Positions 27,295-37,311 of a stretch of 64,000 bases of DNA are shown here, piece after piece. This DNA comes from Gordonia zhaorongruii (GTDB taxonomy: Bacteria > Actinomycetota > Actinomycetes > Mycobacteriales > Mycobacteriaceae), in NCBI RefSeq assembly GCF_007559005.1, contig NZ_CP041763.1, positions 1,954,463 through 2,018,462 on the forward strand. The letters are read 5' to 3'. Made by a program: the position numbers and the translations under genes. Under the pieces are notes generated by a model. That model had not been told where the DNA came from. It made no database searches and saw only the letters and a program-made list of their open reading frames with translations. Within the stretch, counting starts at the first letter, position 1, and each line of letters opens with the position of its first letter.

Positions 27295-28442
27295 GCGATT
27301 CAAATAAGGACCTTCCGTCCGACGAGGAACTCCGCGGCATGTCCGCGGAAGACAAGGTCCGTCTCGGCACCAATCTCGACGGGGTGGAGATCATCCACCG
27401 TGTCGAGCGGTACCCCGAGCCGGACACCAAGGCGGAGAAGCGCTCCGAGTTCGCAGTGGCGATCTGGTTCATTCTCTCCGGACTGTTCGCCATCGCCGGG
27501 TTCGTTCTCTTCATCTGGAACCGGTGGGAGTTCACCATGCCGGAGGAAGAGGGCTACTGGGCGTACACCTTCTACACCCCGCTCCTCGGTGTGACCTTCG
27601 GCCTCGCGATCCTGTCGTTCGGCTTCGGCGTCATCCAGATCACGAAGCGTTTCATCCCGGCCGAGATCTCGGTCCAGGATCGTCACGATGGCGGATCAAC
27701 CGAGGTTGACAAGCAGACGATCGTCGCCGAACTCGCCGACACCGTGCAGACCAGCACGTTGGGTCGACGCAAGATGATCCTCAGTTCCGCAGTGTTCGGC
27801 CTGGGAGCGCTCGGCCTCGCCGGCGGCGTCGCAGCCATCGGCGGGTTCATCAAGAACCCGTGGGCCAAGGGCGACGATTCCGAGCTCTGGCACTCCGGCT
27901 GGTCGCCCATCTACAACGAGAAGCCGAACGAGACCATCTTCCTGCGCCGCGACACCGGTAACCCGTACCAGGTGGTCCTGGTGCGCCCCGAGGATCTCGA
28001 CGCAGGCGGCATGGAGACCGTGTTCCCATGGCGTGTGTCGGACGGCTACGGCGACGACGAGCACTCGCGTCACAAGCTGCTGGAGGGCCTGCGCCTCGTG
28101 CGCAATCCCGTGATGCTGATCCGCCTGCGCCCCGAGGACACCGCACGTGTCATCAAGCGCAAGGGACAGGAGAGCTTCAACTACGGCGATTACTTCGCCT
28201 ACACGAAGGTCTGCAGCCACCTCGGCTGCCCGACCTCGCTGTACGAGCAGCAGACTCACCGAATTCTCTGCCCGTGCCACCAGTCGCAGTTCGACGCCCT
28301 CGAGTACGCGAAGCCGGTCTTCGGACCCGCAGCACGTGCTCTCGCGCAACTGCCGCTGACTGTCAACAATCAGGGCTACATGGTCGCCGCAGGCGATTTC
28401 ATCGAGCCCGTCGGACCGGCATTCTGGGAGCGTAAGTCATGA
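27291..28442 (+). CDS. qcrA: Cytochrome bc1 complex Rieske iron-sulfur subunit
   Basis: Carries the 2Fe-2S cluster that takes electrons from menaquinol. The 383-residue protein has three predicted membrane segments (two between about 60 and 120, one about 165-185), as in actinobacterial QcrA. The cluster motifs VCSHLGCPT and CPCHQSQFD (about 310-335) give the CXH and CXXH ligands, with the disulfide cysteines present. The TTG at 27291 overlaps the qcrC stop and gives the expected acidic N-terminus containing [18 protein letters not shown]. The end overlaps qcrB by ATGA. Confidence 0.93.
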   Translation: MSDSNKDLPSDEELRGMSAEDKVRLGTNLDGVEIIHRVERYPEPDTKAEKRSEFAVAIWFILSGLFAIAGFVLFIWNRWEFTMPEEEGYWAYTFYTPLLGVTFGLAILSFGFGVIQITKRFIPAEISVQDRHDGGSTEVDKQTIVAELADTVQTSTLGRRKMILSSAVFGLGALGLAGGVAAIGGFIKNPWAKGDDSELWHSGWSPIYNEKPNETIFLRRDTGNPYQVVLVRPEDLDAGGMETVFPWRVSDGYGDDEHSRHKLLEGLRLVRNPVMLIRLRPEDTARVIKRKGQESFNYGDYFAYTKVCSHLGCPTSLYEQQTHRILCPCHQSQFDALEYAKPVFGPAARALAQLPLTVNNQGYMVAAGDFIEPVGPAFWERKS

Positions 28443-30073
28443 CGATTGCCGACCGCCTGGCCACTCAGGCTGAAGAGGTCGACTCGCGGTACCACCTTGC
28501 GGCCGGTATGCGCCGTCAGATCAACAAGGTGTTCCCGACTCACTGGTCGTTCCTGCTCGGTGAGGTGGCGCTGTACAGCTTCGTCATTCTGCTGCTGTCG
28601 GGCACGTACTTGACGTTCTTCTTCGATCCGTCGATGGCACACGTCACCTACGAGGGCGTGTACCAGCCACTCAACGGCGTCACGATGAGCCGCGCGTACG
28701 AGACGACGCTCGACCTCTCCTTCGAGGTCCGCGGTGGACTCTTCGTCCGCCAGATCCACCACTGGGCGGCACTGCTGTTCGCGGCGTCGATCATCCTGCA
28801 CATGGCACGTATCTTCTTCACCGGTGCGTTCCGTCGGCCGCGTGAGGCGAACTGGATCATCGGCTGCTTCCTGCTGCTGCTCGCCATGTTCGAGGGCTTC
28901 TTCGGCTACTCGCTGCCCGACGATCTCCTCTCGGGCACCGGTGTTCGCGCCGCGATGTCGGGCATCGTCCTCGGTATCCCACTGATCGGCACCTGGACGC
29001 ACTGGGCGCTGTTCAACGGCGACTTCCCGGGCGACATCATCATCTCGCGCCTGTACGTGCTGCACGTGCTGCTGTTCCCGGCCATCATCCTGGCGCTGAT
29101 CGGCGCCCACCTGGCCCTGGTCTGGTACCAGAAGCACACGCAGTTCCCCGGCCCCGGCCGCACCGAGAAGAACGTCGTCGGTGTTCGCATCCTCCCGGTG
29201 TTCGCCGCCAAGGGCGGTGCGTTCTTCGCGATCGTGTTCGGTGTCCTCGCGCTCATGGCGGGTGTCTTCCAGATCAACGCGGTGTGGAACATCGGCCCGT
29301 ACAACCCGGCGCAGGTCTCTGCCGGCTCTCAACCGGACATCTACATGATGTGGACGGACGGGTTCGCGAGACTGATGCCTGCGTGGGAGATATACCTGGG
29401 CAATTACACGATCCCCGCGATCTTCTGGGTCGTCCTCGTGATCGGCGTGATGTTCGGGCTGCTGTTCGGTTACCCGTGGATCGAGAAGCTGCTGACCGGC
29501 GACAAGGCGCACCACAACCTGTTGCAGCGTCCTCGTGACGCCCCGGTCCGGACCGCGGTCGGCGCGATGGCCCTGGTGTTCTACGCCATCCTCACTCTGA
29601 TGTGCATGAACGACATCATCGCGCTCAAGTTCCACATCTCGTTGAACGCGACGACGTGGATGGGCCGCATCGGTCTCATCGTGCTGCCGCCACTGGCGTA
29701 CTTCATCGCCTACCGCTGGGCGCTCTCGCTCCAGCGCAGCGACCGCGCCGTCCTGTCGCACGGCATCGAGACCGGGATCATCCGCCGTCAGCCCAAGGGC
29801 GAGTACATCGAGATGCATCAGCCGCTGGGACCGGTGGACGATCACGGTCACCCGATCCCGCTCCCCTACGAGGGTGTCCCGCTGCCGAAGCGCATGAACA
29901 AGCTCGGTTCCGCGGGTGCACCCGGCACCGGTTCGGCCCTGTCGGCCGACACCCCGGAGGAGCAGGCGCAGAACGTCCGCATCGCGCACGAGCAGCACGA
30001 GGCCGAGAAGAAGGCCATCACCGAGCTGCAGGAGAAGGGCGGGAACCCGCTCGACGACGGTTCGTCTCACTGA
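28439..30073 (+). CDS. qcrB: Cytochrome bc1 complex cytochrome b subunit
   Basis: Membrane core of the bcc complex, binding hemes bL and bH and the menaquinol sites. The 544-residue protein shows the heme-ligand region [20 protein letters not shown] and the [13 protein letters not shown] loop; the second pair of heme ligands is in [25 protein letters not shown]. It is longer than mitochondrial cytochrome b, with the hydrophilic C-terminal extension typical of actinobacteria (ending about 470-544). It starts inside the qcrA stop (ATGA). A strong palindromic terminator follows. Confidence 0.95.
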   Translation: MTIADRLATQAEEVDSRYHLAAGMRRQINKVFPTHWSFLLGEVALYSFVILLLSGTYLTFFFDPSMAHVTYEGVYQPLNGVTMSRAYETTLDLSFEVRGGLFVRQIHHWAALLFAASIILHMARIFFTGAFRRPREANWIIGCFLLLLAMFEGFFGYSLPDDLLSGTGVRAAMSGIVLGIPLIGTWTHWALFNGDFPGDIIISRLYVLHVLLFPAIILALIGAHLALVWYQKHTQFPGPGRTEKNVVGVRILPVFAAKGGAFFAIVFGVLALMAGVFQINAVWNIGPYNPAQVSAGSQPDIYMMWTDGFARLMPAWEIYLGNYTIPAIFWVVLVIGVMFGLLFGYPWIEKLLTGDKAHHNLLQRPRDAPVRTAVGAMALVFYAILTLMCMNDIIALKFHISLNATTWMGRIGLIVLPPLAYFIAYRWALSLQRSDRAVLSHGIETGIIRRQPKGEYIEMHQPLGPVDDHGHPIPLPYEGVPLPKRMNKLGSAGAPGTGSALSADTPEEQAQNVRIAHEQHEAEKKAITELQEKGGNPLDDGSSH

Positions 30074-30093
30074 CGGAAGTCTCCACTGACGGC

Positions 30094-30125
30094 AACGGCC
30101 GCCTCGCGTACGCGAGGCGGCCGTT
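30094..30125. terminator. Perfect 32-nt palindrome, terminator of the ctaE-qcrCAB operon
   Basis: Bases 30094-30125 are fully self-complementary (16 bp per arm, arms starting AACGGCCGCC), 20 bp after the qcrB stop. The transcript would form a very stable hairpin. It could also act on transcripts arriving from the AAC(2') gene on the minus strand. Confidence 0.7.
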
Positions 30126-30201
30126 CTCGTTGCACTCCCCTCCCCCACCCGATACGCGCTCTTCGAACACAGCGCCACAGGCTCGCAGAAGGTCCGGCCG
30201 C

Positions 30202-30732
30202 TTACCAGACCTCACCGCGACGCCAGTCGCAGAGCAGACGCGCAGACAGGTCCACATCGGGGCGGACTGGGGTACGCAGAATGAAGACGTGCCCCTCCTC
30301 GTCCGGGGTCGGTCGCACTCCGTCGGGAGCCAATGCACCCAACTGCCCCTCCCAGGGCTCCCAGCCGTGCCGGAGATACAGCGCGCGGCCGTCGTCAGAG
30401 GCTCCCAGAGCGCCGAACTCGTACGCTCTGCGGACGATCCCCTCGACATGGGTCATCAGGGCGTCCCCGATCCCCTGCCGACGCATTGCGGCGTCTACGG
30501 CCACGGCCTCGACGTAGCCCGTGCGCAGCACCTCGTCGCCGAGGATCAGCTGCCGCTGGACCACGCTTGCGTGCCCGACGAGTCGGTCTGCGGCCCCGGC
30601 GAGCACGTGGACTCCGCCGATGGCGTGGTCGAAGTCCGCGTCCCCGAAATCACCGTCGAATGCGGTGACCAGGAAGTCGCGAAGGACTTCGCGGTCGTCA
30701 CCGGACAGTTCATGGGAATGACAAGACCGCAC
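30202..30732 (-). CDS. Aminoglycoside 2'-N-acetyltransferase, AAC(2')-I family
   Basis: A 176-residue GNAT enzyme that, by family, acetylates the 2'-amino group of aminoglycosides with acetyl-CoA. The acetyl-CoA binding region YVEAVAVDAAMRRQGIGDAL is intact. It is followed by FGALGASDDGRALYLRHGW and the C-terminal CDWRRGEVW, which strongly resemble mycobacterial AAC(2')-Ic. The first codons align with AAC(2')-Ic from GTG 30732, which lies inside the hairpin that ends the ctaC-ctaF transcript, so translation initiation may be weak. The natural substrate may not be an antibiotic. It sits between the respiratory operons, where I recall no such gene in M. tuberculosis. Confidence 0.85.
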   Translation of the reverse strand: MRSCHSHELSGDDREVLRDFLVTAFDGDFGDADFDHAIGGVHVLAGAADRLVGHASVVQRQLILGDEVLRTGYVEAVAVDAAMRRQGIGDALMTHVEGIVRRAYEFGALGASDDGRALYLRHGWEPWEGQLGALAPDGVRPTPDEEGHVFILRTPVRPDVDLSARLLCDWRRGEVW

Positions 30733-30751
30733 CCGGAATCCGGATGCGGTC
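30725..30751 (-). terminator. Hairpin terminator of ctaC-ctaF
   Basis: Arms GACCGCA and TGCGGTC with an inner CCGG/CCGG pairing lie 20 bp after the ctaF stop. The AAC(2')-I start codon falls within it, so the same RNA structure could affect both termination and initiation. Confidence 0.55.
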
Positions 30752-30770
30752 TCGTTGGAGGCGTTGGAGG

Positions 30771-31187
30771 TCAGTGCTTCTCAGGTCCGACGTGGTATTC
30801 GAACACCAATCCTGCGACGACGCCGATGATGATGACCACGAATGCGATGGAGAACCAGAAGTTTCCGCTAGCGAATCCGATGGCGAACAGCGCTGCCGCT
30901 GCCGCGATCATGATCGGCCAGTAGCTACCGGGGCTGAAGAAGCCCAGTTCGCCTGCACCGTCTTCGACTTCGGCTTCCTCGTAGTCCTCAGGACGGATCT
31001 CGACGCGTCGTGCGACGAACCTGAAGTAGGTTCCCGCGATCAGCGAGAGACCGCCGGAGAAGAACATGCAGGTAGCACCTGTCCACTCGACGCCGGTGCG
31101 GTAGTAGAAGGTGCAGACCGCGTAGATCACACCCATCACGATGAAGAAGATTGCGAGGATCTCGAAGATCCGGGCCTCGACCTTCAT
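30771..31187 (-). CDS. ctaF: Cytochrome c oxidase subunit IV (actinobacterial)
   Basis: A 138-residue membrane protein with about four hydrophobic segments. It begins MKVEARIFEILAIFFIVMGV and has TGATCMFFSGGLSLIAGTYF, both typical of the actinobacterial CtaF family, and ends FEYHVGPEKH. It is part of the aa3 oxidase in the bcc-aa3 supercomplex. The ATG shares one base with the ctaC stop (TAATG), so it is coupled to ctaC. Position matches Rv2199c; the adjacent mmpS3 gene of M. tuberculosis is not present here. Confidence 0.92.
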   Translation of the reverse strand: MKVEARIFEILAIFFIVMGVIYAVCTFYYRTGVEWTGATCMFFSGGLSLIAGTYFRFVARRVEIRPEDYEEAEVEDGAGELGFFSPGSYWPIMIAAAAALFAIGFASGNFWFSIAFVVIIIGVVAGLVFEYHVGPEKH

Positions 31188-32341
31188 TAGTTCGTTCCCC
31201 CCTCGGCCGGCGTGCACTGCGCCTGCTTCGTGTTGTCGGCGTCACCGATCTTCTCCGGCGTGGTGCCGTTGGAGACGCGGCGGGTGTCGAACGGCACCGT
31301 GGTCACGGACTGCGGAACCTCACAGATGGCCTGCAGTGCCTGCGCGTTGGTGGCGTCCGGGTTGGAGTTGCGGAACTCGATGTACTTCGCGAAGTCGGCC
31401 GGACTCACGGCGCGGATCTCGAAGTTCATCATCGCGTGGAACGTGCCGCACATCTCGGCGCAACGTCCCACGAAGGCACCCTCACGGTCGATCGAGCTCA
31501 CCTGGAAAGTCGGATCCTGGTGGTTCTGCTCCGGGAAGGGCATCACATCGCGCTTGAACAGGAACTCGGGAACCCAAAACGAATGGACGACATCCGCGGC
31601 GGCCAGGTTGAACTGGATGCGCGTGTCGGTCGGCAGCACCAGGACGGGAACCTCTGCGGAGGTGCCCACGGTCTCGATCTTGTCGAAGGCGAGGTACTTG
31701 CGCTCCTCGGCCGAACGACCGCCTGCGGCGCCCTTGATCGCCTCCCGCTCACCCTCGTGGTCCCGGTACTTCGGGATCTGGAGCTCGAAGGCCTCACCCT
31801 TGCGGGAGTCGGTCTGCGGGTTCACGAGCTGACGGCCGTCGATGTTGACCGAGTTGTAACCGAACTTCCAGTTCCACTGGAAAGCGGTGACGTCCACAGC
31901 GATCGCCGGGTTGTCCTCTTTGTTCTCCACCTCGTTCTGCACGCCGACGGTGAAGTAGAACATCACCGCGATCAGCACGAACGGGATCGCCGTGTACGCG
32001 AGTTCCAGCGGAACGTTGTAGCCGGTCTGACGCGGAATGACCTCGTCCTCGGTCTCCGACTTCTTGGCGCGGTGGAAGGTGATGGTCCAGAAGATCAGAC
32101 CCCAGACCAGCACGCCCATTGCGAGGGCGGCGATGACCGACCACGTCCAGAACTCAGCCATGCTCTTACCTTCGGGCGTGATGCCCTCTGGCCAACCGAA
32201 ACGCAATGCCTCTTCAGCACTGCACCCCGACGTCATCAGCACAACGACACCCAGGACCGCGAGGCCACTCAGTCGTTTGATCGTGCGCGACGCGGGCACT
32301 CCGCGTCGTGCCGACGACCGTCCACGGTTCGTCAATTTCAC
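31187..32341 (-). CDS. ctaC: Cytochrome c oxidase subunit II
   Basis: Holds the CuA centre that receives electrons from QcrC. The 384-residue protein has a lipoprotein-type signal ending VLMTSGC (Cys about 29), two membrane segments, and an extracellular cupredoxin domain. FQWNWKFGY and the CuA motif CAEMCGTFHAMM (CX3CX3H) are complete. A long insert between the domains is typical for actinobacteria. The start is GTG 32341 or TTG 32335; the sequence GGAAGG suits the TTG spacing better. A 15-nt perfect inverted repeat lies about 80 bp upstream. Confidence 0.92.
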   Translation of the reverse strand: MKLTNRGRSSARRGVPASRTIKRLSGLAVLGVVVLMTSGCSAEEALRFGWPEGITPEGKSMAEFWTWSVIAALAMGVLVWGLIFWTITFHRAKKSETEDEVIPRQTGYNVPLELAYTAIPFVLIAVMFYFTVGVQNEVENKEDNPAIAVDVTAFQWNWKFGYNSVNIDGRQLVNPQTDSRKGEAFELQIPKYRDHEGEREAIKGAAGGRSAEERKYLAFDKIETVGTSAEVPVLVLPTDTRIQFNLAAADVVHSFWVPEFLFKRDVMPFPEQNHQDPTFQVSSIDREGAFVGRCAEMCGTFHAMMNFEIRAVSPADFAKYIEFRNSNPDATNAQALQAICEVPQSVTTVPFDTRRVSNGTTPEKIGDADNTKQAQCTPAEGGTN

Positions 32342-32650
32342 GCCTTCCTGCTGGCAGGGAGCTGTTCCACAAGGCATGCGCAGACGAGGCACACGCCCTC
32401 GACGCAATTCTTGCACCTAGTAACTACGCAGCGTAGTCCAACCCGCGCATCTGTTCTCTATTGGGGTTCGGCGTTTCCGAACGCCGCTTGGGCGACCAGC
32501 GGATTTCAGTCCCGGCAGTGTCTGGGGACATCGCCCGCGGCGCGCGATGTCGCGGGCGCGCGCGGTTCTGCGGCATAGTAGACGCGGCGCGACGGCGAGA
32601 TGCCGGTTCGCGCAGGATCCTGCAGTCGATGTGAAAGAAGGCCTGTCAGC
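32342..32650. other. Divergent ctaC/asnB intergenic region
   Basis: No gene is seen in these 309 bases. They hold a 15-nt perfect inverted repeat at 32423-32437, a 7-bp stem CGGCGTT/AACGCCG near 32477-32494, a GC-rich 7-bp stem near 32531-32555, and a CATAGT element near 32573 that may be the -10 of asnB. GAAAGAAGG upstream of the asnB start is a plausible ribosome site. Confidence 0.5.
32423..32437. promoter_or_regulatory. 15-nt perfect inverted repeat upstream of ctaC
   Basis: ACTACGC-A-GCGTAGT is perfectly palindromic around one base, 82 bp upstream of the ctaC start. It could be an operator for a dimeric regulator. The regulator is not evident in the window. Confidence 0.4.
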
Positions 32651-34576
32651 GTGTGCGGCTTGCTCGGAATGCTCACCAGCGACGGTTCGGCGGCGTCGAC
32701 CTCCGAATTGATCGCGTCGGCAGCGCACTGCATGCGGCATCGCGGGCCGGATGAACCGGGTACCTGGAGCGACGACGACATCGTCCTGGGGTTCAACCGG
32801 CTGTCGATCATCGACATCGACCACTCGCACCAGCCGTTGCGATGGGGTCCCCCGGAGAATCCCGAGCGGTACGCGCTGGTCTTCAACGGCGAGATCTACA
32901 ACTACCTCGAGATCCGCGACGAGCTCACGCGCGAACACGACGCCGTGTTCCGCACCGAGGGCGACGGCGAGTCCATCGTGGCCGGCTTCCACTACTGGGG
33001 ACCCGAGGTGGTGACCCGGCTGCGCGGCATGTTCGGTTTCGCGGTCTGGGATACCGAGAAGCGCGAGCTGTTCCTGGCCCGGGACTCGTTCGGCATCAAG
33101 CCGATGTTCATGGCGACGAGCGACCGCGGCACCGCGTTCGGCAGCGAGAAGAAGAGTCTCCTGGAGGTGCTCGACCGTCTCGGCCTCGACCGTGAGCTGG
33201 ACGACCGCGCGATCGAGCACTACACGGTTCTCCAGTACGTGCCGGAGCCCGAGTCGCTGCACAAGAACGTCCGCCGCCTCGAGTCCGGCTGCTACGCGAC
33301 GATCGCTCCCGGCAAGGCCCCCGAGGTGACCCGCTACTTCAAGCCGCAGTTCCCGGTCCGGCCGTTCACCCCCGGCGGTGAGCAGAAGCGTTACGACGAG
33401 ATCGCGGACGTTCTGCGCGACTCGGTCGCCAAGCACATGCGCGCCGACGTGACGGTCGGCTCCTTCCTGTCCGGCGGCATCGACTCGACCGCGATCGCGG
33501 CGCTGGCGATCCAGCACAACCCGGATCTGATCACGTTCACCACCGGGTTCGAACGTGCGGGCTATTCCGAGGTGGATGTGGCCGCCGAGTCCGCTGAGGC
33601 GATCGGCGCCCGCCACATCGTGAAGGTCGTCAGCCCGTCCGAGTTCATCGAGGCACTGCCGAAGATCATCTGGTATCTCGACGATCCGGTGGCCGATCCG
33701 GCCCTGGTGCCGCTCTACTTCGTCGCCGCCGAGGCGCGCAAGCACGTCAAGGTGGTGCTGTCCGGTGAGGGCGCCGACGAGCTGTTCGGCGGATACACCA
33801 TCTACAAGGAGCCGTTGTCGCTGAAGGCCTTCGACAGGCTCCCGGCCGGGATGCGCCGCCTGGCCGGCCGCATGTCCGACCGTATTCCGGAAGGCACTCG
33901 CGGCAAGAGCCTGCTGCATCGCGGATCGCTATCCCTCGAGGAGCGCTACTACGGCAACGCGCGGAGCTTCGACGACGCCCGACTCAAGGCCGTGCTGCGC
34001 AACTTCCGCGAGGACTGGATGCACCAGGACGTCACGGCGCCCATCTACCGCATGTCCGAGGGCATGGATCCGGTGACGCGCATGCAGCACCTCGACCTGT
34101 TCACCTGGTTGCGCGGCGACATCCTCGTCAAGGCCGACAAGATCAACATGGCGCACTCACTGGAACTTCGCGTGCCGTTCCTGGACAAGGAGGTCTTCGC
34201 CGTCGCCGAGCAGTTGCCGTTCGACGAGAAGATCGCCCACGACACCACCAAGTACGCGCTGCGCAAGGCGCTGGAGCAGATCGTGCCGCCGCACGTGCTG
34301 CACCGCCGCAAGCTCGGCTTCCCGGTTCCCCTCCGTCACTGGCTCGCGGGTACCGAGATGTACGACTGGGCACGCGAGCTCATCGCCTCGTCGGACACCG
34401 ATCACGTCTTCGACAAGAAGTTCGTCATGCAGATGCTCGAGGAGCACCGCCGCGGCGACGTCGATAACAGCCGCCGGCTGTGGACCGTGATCTGCTTCAT
34501 GCTCTGGTACGGCATCTTCGTCGATGGCACCGTCGATCCGCAGATCGAGGAGCACAACTACCCGGTGCGGCTCTAA
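32651..34576 (+). CDS. asnB: Asparagine synthetase (glutamine-hydrolysing)
   Basis: Converts aspartate to asparagine with ATP and glutamine-derived ammonia. The 641-residue protein begins with catalytic Cys2 (VCGLLGML), which fixes the GTG 32651 start because Cys must become the N-terminal nucleophile after processing. The glutaminase domain has MRHRGPDEPG and FNGEIYNY. The synthetase domain has the PP-loop SFLSGGIDST and LSGEGADELFGGY. The family also includes transamidases that amidate envelope precursors, which cannot be excluded. Position matches Rv2201. Confidence 0.9.
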   Translation: MCGLLGMLTSDGSAASTSELIASAAHCMRHRGPDEPGTWSDDDIVLGFNRLSIIDIDHSHQPLRWGPPENPERYALVFNGEIYNYLEIRDELTREHDAVFRTEGDGESIVAGFHYWGPEVVTRLRGMFGFAVWDTEKRELFLARDSFGIKPMFMATSDRGTAFGSEKKSLLEVLDRLGLDRELDDRAIEHYTVLQYVPEPESLHKNVRRLESGCYATIAPGKAPEVTRYFKPQFPVRPFTPGGEQKRYDEIADVLRDSVAKHMRADVTVGSFLSGGIDSTAIAALAIQHNPDLITFTTGFERAGYSEVDVAAESAEAIGARHIVKVVSPSEFIEALPKIIWYLDDPVADPALVPLYFVAAEARKHVKVVLSGEGADELFGGYTIYKEPLSLKAFDRLPAGMRRLAGRMSDRIPEGTRGKSLLHRGSLSLEERYYGNARSFDDARLKAVLRNFREDWMHQDVTAPIYRMSEGMDPVTRMQHLDLFTWLRGDILVKADKINMAHSLELRVPFLDKEVFAVAEQLPFDEKIAHDTTKYALRKALEQIVPPHVLHRRKLGFPVPLRHWLAGTEMYDWARELIASSDTDHVFDKKFVMQMLEEHRRGDVDNSRRLWTVICFMLWYGIFVDGTVDPQIEEHNYPVRL

Positions 34577-34594
34577 GCGGCAGGAGGCGGCGGG

Positions 34595-35644
<1,050 letters not shown>

Positions 35645-35664
35645 TCAGTAGTGCTGACCTCAGC

Positions 35665-36018
35665 TCAGTTGAACGAGTCGCCGCAGGCGCAGCTGCCGGT
35701 CGCGTTCGGGTTGTCGATGGTGAAACCCTGCTTCTCGATGCTGTCGACGAAGTCGATGGTGGCACCCTGCACGTACGGTGCGCTCATGCGGTCCACGGCC
35801 AGCTTCACGCCACCGAACTCCGTGACGACGTCACCGTCGAGGTCACGATCGTCGAAGAACAACTGGTAGCGGAGTCCGGCGCAGCCACCCGGCTGAACGG
35901 CGATGCGCAGGGCGAGGTCGTCGCGACCTTCCTGATCGAGCAGTGCCTTCGCCTTGACGGCGGCAGCGTCACTGAGCACGATGCCGGACTCGGTGGTGGT
36001 TTCGTTCTGAACAGTCAT
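35665..36018 (-). CDS. A-type iron-sulfur carrier protein (HesB/IscA/ErpA family)
   Basis: A 117-residue Fe-S cluster carrier that delivers clusters to target proteins. The conserved cysteines are present: RIAVQPGGCAGLRY (about 50-ish) and the C-terminal GSCACGDSFN (CXC). The body FVDSIEKQGFTIDNPNA is typical. It matches Rv2204c. Candidate clients in the window include LipA (two 4Fe-4S clusters) and the Rieske protein, though this is inferred. It is monocistronic with strong hairpins downstream. Confidence 0.9.
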   Translation of the reverse strand: MTVQNETTTESGIVLSDAAAVKAKALLDQEGRDDLALRIAVQPGGCAGLRYQLFFDDRDLDGDVVTEFGGVKLAVDRMSAPYVQGATIDFVDSIEKQGFTIDNPNATGSCACGDSFN

Positions 36019-36112
36019 GCGGGCTCCTCATGTCGCCGGCAGCGTCTGCGTTTACAGCTGGCCGGATACGTCTGACTGCCTCAACGGTACGCGTAGCCGA
36101 CGTATTCCCGCA

Positions 36113-37204
36113 TCATGCCCCGCTGTGCCGTTCCACCTCGCTGTGCCGTTCCACCCCGCTGCCGTGCCATTCGAGTGCCACCTGCCGCGCGAGCGCCCGC
36201 AGAGCAGGTTCCGGGTCGGCGAGCGCCTTCGCCACCGACCCGACGTACTCGGCGACCGACCACACGCTCGTCACCCCGGGTATGTCCGTATCTGCGTCCA
36301 CCTGCCCTGCGAGCACGAGCACGGGCACGCCTGACGACTCAGCGTCCCCAGCGAGGGCCGCGATGACCTTTCCGTGCGCAGTCTGCGCGTCGTACCGTCC
36401 CTCCCCCGTCACCACGACGTCCGCCGAGGCGATGACGGCCGCCCGATCGGCCGCCTCGGCCACCACCGCCGCACCCGCGCGCCGCCGGCCTCCGGCTGCG
36501 AGCAGTGCCGCGCCGAGCCCGCCTGCCGCACCGGCTCCCGGCAGGTCGCGCACGTCACGGCAGGTAGCCGCCAGAACATCGGCCCACGCCGAGAGCCTCG
36601 CGTCGAGGATCGCGACGGTCGCCTCGTCCGCGCCCTTCTGCGGGCCGAACACCGCTGCAGCACCATCCGGTCCGAGCAGCGGATTGCTCACGTCGGTCGC
36701 CACGACGAGTTCGACGTCGGCCAGCATCGCGGCGGCTTCCGCCGGACCGCCGAGCGCCTCGAGTGCGCCGCGCCCGCCGTCGGTGGTCGCACTGCCGCCC
36801 AGTCCGACGACGATCCGCGTCGCGCCGTCGCGGACTGCGGTATCGATCAACTCGCCGACCCCCGCGGTCGTCGCGTTCACTGCGGAATCACGATCGGGTG
36901 TCCCGCCCAGCAGGGCCAGTCCGCACGCCTGGGCTGCTTCCAGGTAGTAGACGGTCCCGGACACCCCGTAATCGGCGTGCACGCGGTTCCCGAGTGGTCC
37001 CGACACCTCGACCGACTGGACGTCCGCGACCCGGGCTGCGGCCAGCACCGCGACGAAACCCGGCCCACCGTCCGATTGCGGAAGGAGTTGAAGCTGGTCG
37101 GCCGGTGCCGACAACCGCCAGCCCTCCGCGATCGCCGCTGCCGCTCGCGCAGCACTCATCGTGCCCCCGAACTCGTCGGGTGCGACTACCACTCGCACTC
37201 CCAT
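36113..37204 (-). CDS. glxK: Glycerate kinase
   Basis: Phosphorylates D-glycerate in the cytosol. The 363-residue protein begins GVRVVVAPDEFGGTMSAARA and has LPQSDGGPGFVAVLAA, IVVGLGGSATTDGGRGALE, FGPQKGADEA and VVTGEGRYDAQTAHGKV, all typical of the GlxK/GarK fold. ATG 37204 is chosen because it places the beta-alpha start of the family at residue 2. It matches Rv2205c. It is divergent from the DUF3043 gene. Confidence 0.9.
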   Translation of the reverse strand: MGVRVVVAPDEFGGTMSAARAAAAIAEGWRLSAPADQLQLLPQSDGGPGFVAVLAAARVADVQSVEVSGPLGNRVHADYGVSGTVYYLEAAQACGLALLGGTPDRDSAVNATTAGVGELIDTAVRDGATRIVVGLGGSATTDGGRGALEALGGPAEAAAMLADVELVVATDVSNPLLGPDGAAAVFGPQKGADEATVAILDARLSAWADVLAATCRDVRDLPGAGAAGGLGAALLAAGGRRRAGAAVVAEAADRAAVIASADVVVTGEGRYDAQTAHGKVIAALAGDAESSGVPVLVLAGQVDADTDIPGVTSVWSVAEYVGSVAKALADPEPALRALARQVALEWHGSGVERHSEVERHSGA

Positions 37205-37298
37205 GGTTCGCACAGTAGCCAGCACTGCAGTAGCCGGCACGGCGCACCTCCCGCACCGGCCCGCCTCGCCCGATTCCGGGCAGGACCGGCTCATCGCT

Positions 37299-37304
37299 TA
37301 GTCT
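37299..37304 (+). promoter_or_regulatory. -10 element of the DUF3043/cob operon (leaderless)
   Basis: TAGTCT lies 7 nt before the GTG at 37312. It may drive the DUF3043 gene together with cobU-cobT and cobS, which follow with minimal gaps. Confidence 0.42.
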
Positions 37305-37311
37305 CGATGGT

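Noticed and set aside
28376..30178. 600-residue minus-strand frame over qcrB
   Set aside because: Antisense shadow of a conserved membrane protein gene; composition dominated by Arg, Glu, His and Asp.
30150..30185. Possible second SOS box (TTCGAACACAG) near the AAC(2') end
   Set aside because: The second half-site is missing and the position is downstream of the gene.
32417..33919. 500-residue minus-strand frame over asnB
   Set aside because: Antisense to a well-supported gene and without a ribosome site, promoter or homologue pattern.
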